DNA of 9,123 nucleotides from CAYFJO01 sp964343305 (GTDB lineage: Bacteria > Planctomycetota > Planctomycetia > Pirellulales > Pirellulaceae): the NCBI GenBank assembly GCA_964343305.1, contig CAYFJO010000434.1, positions 1 through 9,123 on the forward strand, read 5' to 3'. The notes beneath the pieces are model-generated. The model saw nothing but the letters and a program-made list of their open reading frames with translations. It was not told where the DNA came from and ran no database searches. Position 1 is the first letter of the stretch. Every line of letters begins with the position of its first letter. Made by a program: the position numbers and the translations under genes. Below are positions 5,469 to 9,123 of the stretch, one piece after another.

Positions 5469-5847
5469 CTACGCCGAGACTAATCTCTGAATCCACACTC
5501 GAAAGAATCGATCGACGATCATATAGGCTCCATCTTCCACATCGATAACGCCACGTTCGGTCAGCGCATTGACGGCTCGCTGAGCGTTCGATGCCGACCG
5601 TAGCCCGTATTTTCGCGTAAATGCCGACGCGAACGGTTTTACTCCATGCGGCTCACAGGCGAGACCCCGCAAAAATCGTTGCGGGTTTTTGGCCAGCGAT
5701 TCCCAGAGGATCGAGTAGGCGTCGCTCGGAATAGACGAACAACCGCTCGCCGTTTTCCATCGCTCGGCCGAGATCCTGCACTTCGATTTGCCGGTTGCAG
5801 AACCGGTGGCCGATCACGACATTGCTGTATTGAAAGGGGTTTTTCAT
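5469..5847 (-). pseudogene. Remnant of a winged-helix AAA-type ATPase (archaeal-ATPase/PF01637-like) with the catalytic core deleted
   Basis: The first 43 codons from ATG 5847 give a family-typical N-terminus: MKNPFQYSNVVIGHRFCNRQ, then ENGERLFVYSERR, which in intact members runs straight into the Walker A motif (GKTSL/GKSSL). Here it stops at that point. From 5726 to the TAG at 5469, in another frame, 85 codons give the C-terminal region: SDAYSILWESLAKNPQRFLR, SAFTRKYGLRSASNAQRAV and GVIDVEDGAYMIVDRFFRVW, a winged helix with the usual 'y-x-[IV]-x-D-x-F-F-x-x-W' end. Walker A, Walker B and sensor regions, more than 200 residues, are missing. The two parts meet at GAGCGACGC (5719-5727), which both frames can read. 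The gene cannot make an ATPase. In intact relatives the protein is thought to be a nucleotide-binding regulator; its role is not established. Confidence 0.85.
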
Positions 5848-5849
5848 GA

Positions 5850-5944
5850 TTACGCACCTTGCGTAACGCATTATGCGTAATTTGACATTTCGTGCTACGC
5901 ACAATGCGTAATGAAAAGTTGCAAATTACGCACCCTGCGTAATT
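5850..5944. promoter_or_regulatory. Array of four palindromic operators, TTACGCA-N3-TGCGTAA
   Basis: Four sites precede the ATPase pseudogene: 5850-5866 (7-bp arms, spacer CCT), 5866-5878 (5-bp arms, TTA), 5896-5910 (6-bp arms, CAA) and 5924-5944 (9-bp arms, CCC). Centres are 14, 31 and 31 bp apart; 31 bp is close to three helical turns. The arms are conserved and the 3-bp centres vary, as expected for binding sites of a dimeric protein. The first two flank a CATAAT box (minus strand, 5870-5875), and the nearest site ends 2 bp from the start codon, so bound protein would block expression. The winged-helix part of the lost ATPase is the natural candidate binder; this is inference. Confidence 0.7.
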
Positions 5945-5994
5945 CAGCACATTCCCGGCAGCCTGTCCGAGATGACTGCTCGCGGGTCAACCCA

Positions 5995-8901
5995 CTATTT
6001 TTGAAACGCGTCGTGTTTCCCGTCGCCGCCGGATTGCAGGTACGCCAGCAGGTCGAGCACTTCTTGCTCGGTTAATGTGTCCAGCAAACCATCGGGCATT
6101 TGCGACGTGCGAGATAGGAACGACTCTTCGATTTCGTCAGTGTTCACCGGCGTGAGCTTGCCGGGGTCGAGCATGTTGGTACTGACCCGTAGCGATTTGC
6201 CGCTCAAGTTGACAATCCGCCCCGTGATCGTGCGGCCGTCGTCCAGGATGAAGGTCATCGCTTGGAATTGATCCGAAATCACTTTGCTCGGCTCGATCAG
6301 CGATTCGAGCATGGTTTGATTGTTGTAGCGACGCGCAACGGCGGTTAAATCCGGACCGACGATGCCGCCCCGTCCATCGAAACGGTGGCACTTGAAGCAT
6401 TGGGCGGCGGCGAACATGCGACGGCCGTTTTCGAAATCGCGGCCACTCAGCCCCGCGTCCAAGCGTGGCATTAATTCAGCGACCGACCATTTCTTGACGA
6501 ACTTGCGAGGTGTCGTGTCGGCCGGCTCCTCGGATATCGGCTGACGCGCCAGCAATTCCTTCAACGATTCTCGTTCCTTTTCACTCAAACTAGCAACGGC
6601 TTCCTTGCGGATGTTGGCCAGAAACCCGCCGAATGAGTGTCCACCGCGATGGCCAGCAGCGACCAGGAACCAATTGAAATAACGCTCGCGATCTGCCAGT
6701 GTCCACCCGCTCTTCAGATTTCGTAGCGACAGCGCGTAGTGAATTTGTTCTTCTTGCGTCGGAGCGTTTTCCAATAGCTTGACTGTGCGCTGCACGATTT
6801 CAGGCGCTTCCAAATAAATCAAGACTTGGGCCAGTTCGCGATTGAGGGACTGGCTTCTGGCCGGGAACTCGTAGTTGAGATAGGTCATTGCAGCTTCCCG
6901 CGCCCCGACGCTGGATTCTCCCATGCGGATAAACGTCAATCCCATGGCTCGCAACAAATCTAGCCGTTGGGACTCGTCCAGTTTGCTCCAGTCGAGGCTA
7001 CAGAGCTGATCGATCAACTTGAACTGAAGTTTTTCGTCGCCATGTCGAGCGAGCGCGATCGCCGCGGTGATCAATGCATGAGGATCCTTTTCCGCAAAGA
7101 CTCGGTCTTGCCACGTCGCAACGGGCTGGTGCTCGATCGCAATGCGGGCTGCAAATCGAATGAAGCGGTCTTCGTGCGACAAGCGTTCCCACGCGGTCTC
7201 CACCGCTTTGGGACCGATTTCCTTGTGAAGTTTTTCCAGATCCCGACGGATGATTCGCAGTTCCGCGCCCAAGGCATCTCGGCCACGGAATGTTTGGACC
7301 GATTCTTTGCCAGCGTAAGTGACGCGATACATGCCCGATTGTGTGCGTCGTCCACCGATCGTGAAATACAACGCTCCGTCCTTGGGATTGACCACGATGT
7401 CAGTGCCGTTGAGCGGCGCACCGGAAATGAACGGCTCGGCCGTGCCAACGTAACTCGATCCTTCCGGCGCCATGTGCACGGCATAGATCACGCCGTAGCT
7501 CCAGTCGATGATGTACAGCGCCTGTTGATACTTCGCGGGGAATTTCGTGCCGTAGCCAAACGCGATTCCAGTCGGAGAACCTGGTCCGATGTTAACAACC
7601 GCCGGTAAACTGTCGGGGTAATAGGCGGGCCATTTTCCTGTGCCGCTGCGCCAGCCGAATTCACTGCCGCTGGTGGCATGATTCACTCGCGTCGGGCGAT
7701 ACCAAGGCAAACCCACGTCCCATTCCATGTCGGCGTCGTACGTGAACAATTCGCCTTCAGAGTTGAACGCGATGTCATATTCGTTGCGATAACCGGTGCT
7801 GACGAGTTCCCACTTCTTGCCGTCGGGATCGGTACGACAGATCCAGCCGCCAGGCGCCATCTTGCCAACGGCGTGTCCACCGGCGTCCCATTGTCGACCG
7901 AGCAGATGATCTTCGTCCCACACGCGCGGCACTCGTGATGTTTCCGGATCGGGAATCTCAGTATGGTTGCCGCCGCAAACGTACAGTGACTTTTTGTCCG
8001 GACCCAGAATCACCGCGTGAGGTCCATGCTCACTCGCACCGCGGATTTCTCGCAGCAGTTGCACATCGTCGAACTTGTCGTCACCGTCGGTGTCGCGAAC
8101 GCGATAGAGTCCGGGGCCTTCGCCGTTGACAACGACGTACAAACTGTCGAAGGCGTACAACAATCCCTGAGCCATGCCAAGTTCGACCTCGATGGGCTCA
8201 ATCTCGCACTCGTCTTGACTGCCGATCGCAGGGGGAGTGACCCGATACAATTTGCCGTATTGATCGGACGTGATCAGCCGGCCTTTGTGATCGACCGTCA
8301 TACTGACCCACGATCCCTGGTCTTCTATCGGAACGGAGTATAGCAGCTCAGCCTCAAAGCCAGGCAGCAATTTCAGCTTATCCACGGTCGTCGCAACTGC
8401 TTTCGGTGGCTCGCCGTTTTTCAACGCAATCCATTCGAATTCCGTTGGCCCTTTGCGGCTGTGAAGATCGAACCGAATGCTCGTCAATTCGCTATCGGGT
8501 TTGAAATAGACACGGTAGTTCAGAAAGTCCTTGCCGTTGCCGCGAACATAAAACTTCACTGATCTCGCTTCTGCTGTGGCAGGATCCTTCTTGGTGACCC
8601 AAAACAGTTGCCCATCAAATCGTGCACGGATCTTGGCGCGGAACGACAGTTGCTTCCAGCCAGCCGGGGCATCGACACTGGCACTCATGTACGGATCGCC
8701 CCCCGTGACGTTGACCAGCAAAACGCCACCGTCTTTCGGCCGGAGTTCGCAATGGTTTTGTGCTTTCCAGCCGGCGGCATCTTTCTCGAAACTCCATCGT
8801 TTGATTTCGTCTGAGGGCGACGGATTGGCTGAGCAGGCGTGAGAAATCGCAGCAATGAATATGATGGCCGCGGTGACCGTAATCTTGGCAAGCGATGGCA
8901 T
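5995..8901 (-). CDS. Exported PVC-type dehydrogenase-like beta-propeller protein with HEAT-like repeats and a C-terminal cytochrome c domain
   Basis: A 968-aa protein of a family typical of planctomycetes and verrucomicrobia (models TIGR02604 and TIGR02603, from memory). It probably oxidises a sugar-like substrate outside the cytoplasm and passes electrons to its haem. Order: signal peptide (1-25, hydrophobic ITVTAAIIFIAAIS; the Cys at 23 lies in SHAC, a poor lipobox); a beta-sandwich, CBM-like domain (33-170, W36, W45); a glucose/sorbosone-dehydrogenase-like propeller (175-530) with a Ca-binding-like loop DTDGDDKFDD (270-279), STGYRNEYDIAFN and IDWSYGVIYAVH; helical HEAT-like repeats (565-790); and a cytochrome c domain (820-960) with C835-F-K-C838-H839, GPDLTAVARRY, IEPSKVISDQ and the likely distal ligand M935 in QMPDGLL. 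A GGAG site (8908-8911) 6 nt before ATG 8901 supports the start. The N-terminal beta-sandwich is an addition not present in all members. Confidence 0.92.
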   Translation of the reverse strand: MPSLAKITVTAAIIFIAAISHACSANPSPSDEIKRWSFEKDAAGWKAQNHCELRPKDGGVLLVNVTGGDPYMSASVDAPAGWKQLSFRAKIRARFDGQLFWVTKKDPATAEARSVKFYVRGNGKDFLNYRVYFKPDSELTSIRFDLHSRKGPTEFEWIALKNGEPPKAVATTVDKLKLLPGFEAELLYSVPIEDQGSWVSMTVDHKGRLITSDQYGKLYRVTPPAIGSQDECEIEPIEVELGMAQGLLYAFDSLYVVVNGEGPGLYRVRDTDGDDKFDDVQLLREIRGASEHGPHAVILGPDKKSLYVCGGNHTEIPDPETSRVPRVWDEDHLLGRQWDAGGHAVGKMAPGGWICRTDPDGKKWELVSTGYRNEYDIAFNSEGELFTYDADMEWDVGLPWYRPTRVNHATSGSEFGWRSGTGKWPAYYPDSLPAVVNIGPGSPTGIAFGYGTKFPAKYQQALYIIDWSYGVIYAVHMAPEGSSYVGTAEPFISGAPLNGTDIVVNPKDGALYFTIGGRRTQSGMYRVTYAGKESVQTFRGRDALGAELRIIRRDLEKLHKEIGPKAVETAWERLSHEDRFIRFAARIAIEHQPVATWQDRVFAEKDPHALITAAIALARHGDEKLQFKLIDQLCSLDWSKLDESQRLDLLRAMGLTFIRMGESSVGAREAAMTYLNYEFPARSQSLNRELAQVLIYLEAPEIVQRTVKLLENAPTQEEQIHYALSLRNLKSGWTLADRERYFNWFLVAAGHRGGHSFGGFLANIRKEAVASLSEKERESLKELLARQPISEEPADTTPRKFVKKWSVAELMPRLDAGLSGRDFENGRRMFAAAQCFKCHRFDGRGGIVGPDLTAVARRYNNQTMLESLIEPSKVISDQFQAMTFILDDGRTITGRIVNLSGKSLRVSTNMLDPGKLTPVNTDEIEESFLSRTSQMPDGLLDTLTEQEVLDLLAYLQSGGDGKHDAFQK

Positions 8902-9059
8902 TGGGTGCTCCGTGAGAAGAATGTCGTCGTAAACGTGATAACGAACACAATTCTAATCAGTGCGACACCGCTCGCAACGGCACACAGCAAGCAGATATCC
9001 TTCGTCCAGCATGCAGAGACGGCAAAGCCAGCCGCTTGAGTCACGTTGCAAAGGCCGGC

Positions 9060-9123
9060 TTAGTTCGGCGTGCGGCGCGTGCCAGCTTCTAGCCAGGCGG
9101 ACATCAGATCGTCGTCGTGGCCA
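9060..9123 (-). CDS. Probable C-terminal end of a gene continuing beyond the window
   Basis: The minus strand reads GHDDDLMSAWLEAGTRRTPN and then TAA at 9060-9062. The acidic-amphipathic character looks like a real protein end. The open frame runs off the window edge. Too short to name; the 158 bp between it and the start of the cytochrome protein contain no gene that I can see. Confidence 0.3.
   Translation of the reverse strand, partial: GHDDDLMSAWLEAGTRRTPN

Noticed and set aside
5882..5887. A perfect TTGACA on the plus strand as a -35 box
   Set aside because: No -10 lies at a proper distance and no plus-strand gene follows; the sequence is between operator sites for the opposite strand.
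5850..5944. CRISPR-like array
   Set aside because: The repeats are short palindromes with 3-bp centres and unequal spacing (14, 31, 31), with no constant-length unique spacers or cas genes; they fit operators instead.
6967..7608. A 213-codon plus-strand open frame inside the cytochrome protein gene
   Set aside because: It lies antisense to the HEAT and propeller regions, which are clearly coding on the other strand; no motif supports it.
8817..8840. Lipoprotein signal in the cytochrome protein (Cys23)
   Set aside because: The residues before the Cys are SHA; His at -2 and no Leu-like residue at -3 do not fit a lipobox.

Overview
The window looks like a chromosome segment from a planctomycete, probably Pirellulaceae-like. 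It carries a secreted formylglycine sulfatase and a very large exported protein with a beta-propeller, HEAT-like repeats and a Pirellula/Verrucomicrobium-type cytochrome c domain. Shine-Dalgarno sites are often weak or absent, and long antisense open frames mirror the large genes. The organism call is inferred from gene families only.

Layout: (a) 14-2611, minus strand: a periplasmic type-1 binding-fold protein that stops early in its second lobe, and a complete exported sulfatase. (b) 2612-3168: no convincing gene, but short coding-like stretches that may be a decayed gene, plus small hairpins. (c) 3169-5062, plus strand: three short cassette-like units. These are an orphan 162-aa protein, an AF2212-like antitoxin with a PIN-domain toxin (VapBC-type, 4-bp overlap), and an acidic 147-aa protein. 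The toxin-antitoxin unit is bracketed by two copies of a roughly 120-bp structured repeat. Their outer arms differ in sequence but keep perfect pairing through four compensated base-pair changes. (d) 5063-5468: intergenic DNA with a possible third, diverged copy of that repeat and a compact 49-bp double hairpin. (e) 5469-5847, minus strand: a pseudogene of a winged-helix AAA-type ATPase whose catalytic middle has been deleted, preceded by four intact palindromes of the form TTACGCA-N3-TGCGTAA. (f) 5995-8901, minus strand: the large dehydrogenase-like/cytochrome c protein. (g) 9060-9123, minus strand: the probable last codons of another gene.

The minus-strand sulfatase and propeller/cytochrome protein fit the planctomycete habit of degrading sulfated or complex polysaccharide outside the cytoplasm. 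They are about 3.4 kb apart and not in one operon. The plus-strand block between them looks like accessory DNA: a toxin-antitoxin module, orphan genes, repeats and a broken ATPase. The toxin carries Gly where the first catalytic Asp of PIN nucleases is expected, so it may be inactive. The strongest candidates for something undescribed are the covarying structured repeat at 3656-3776 and 4480-4596, and the four-palindrome operator array at 5850-5944.
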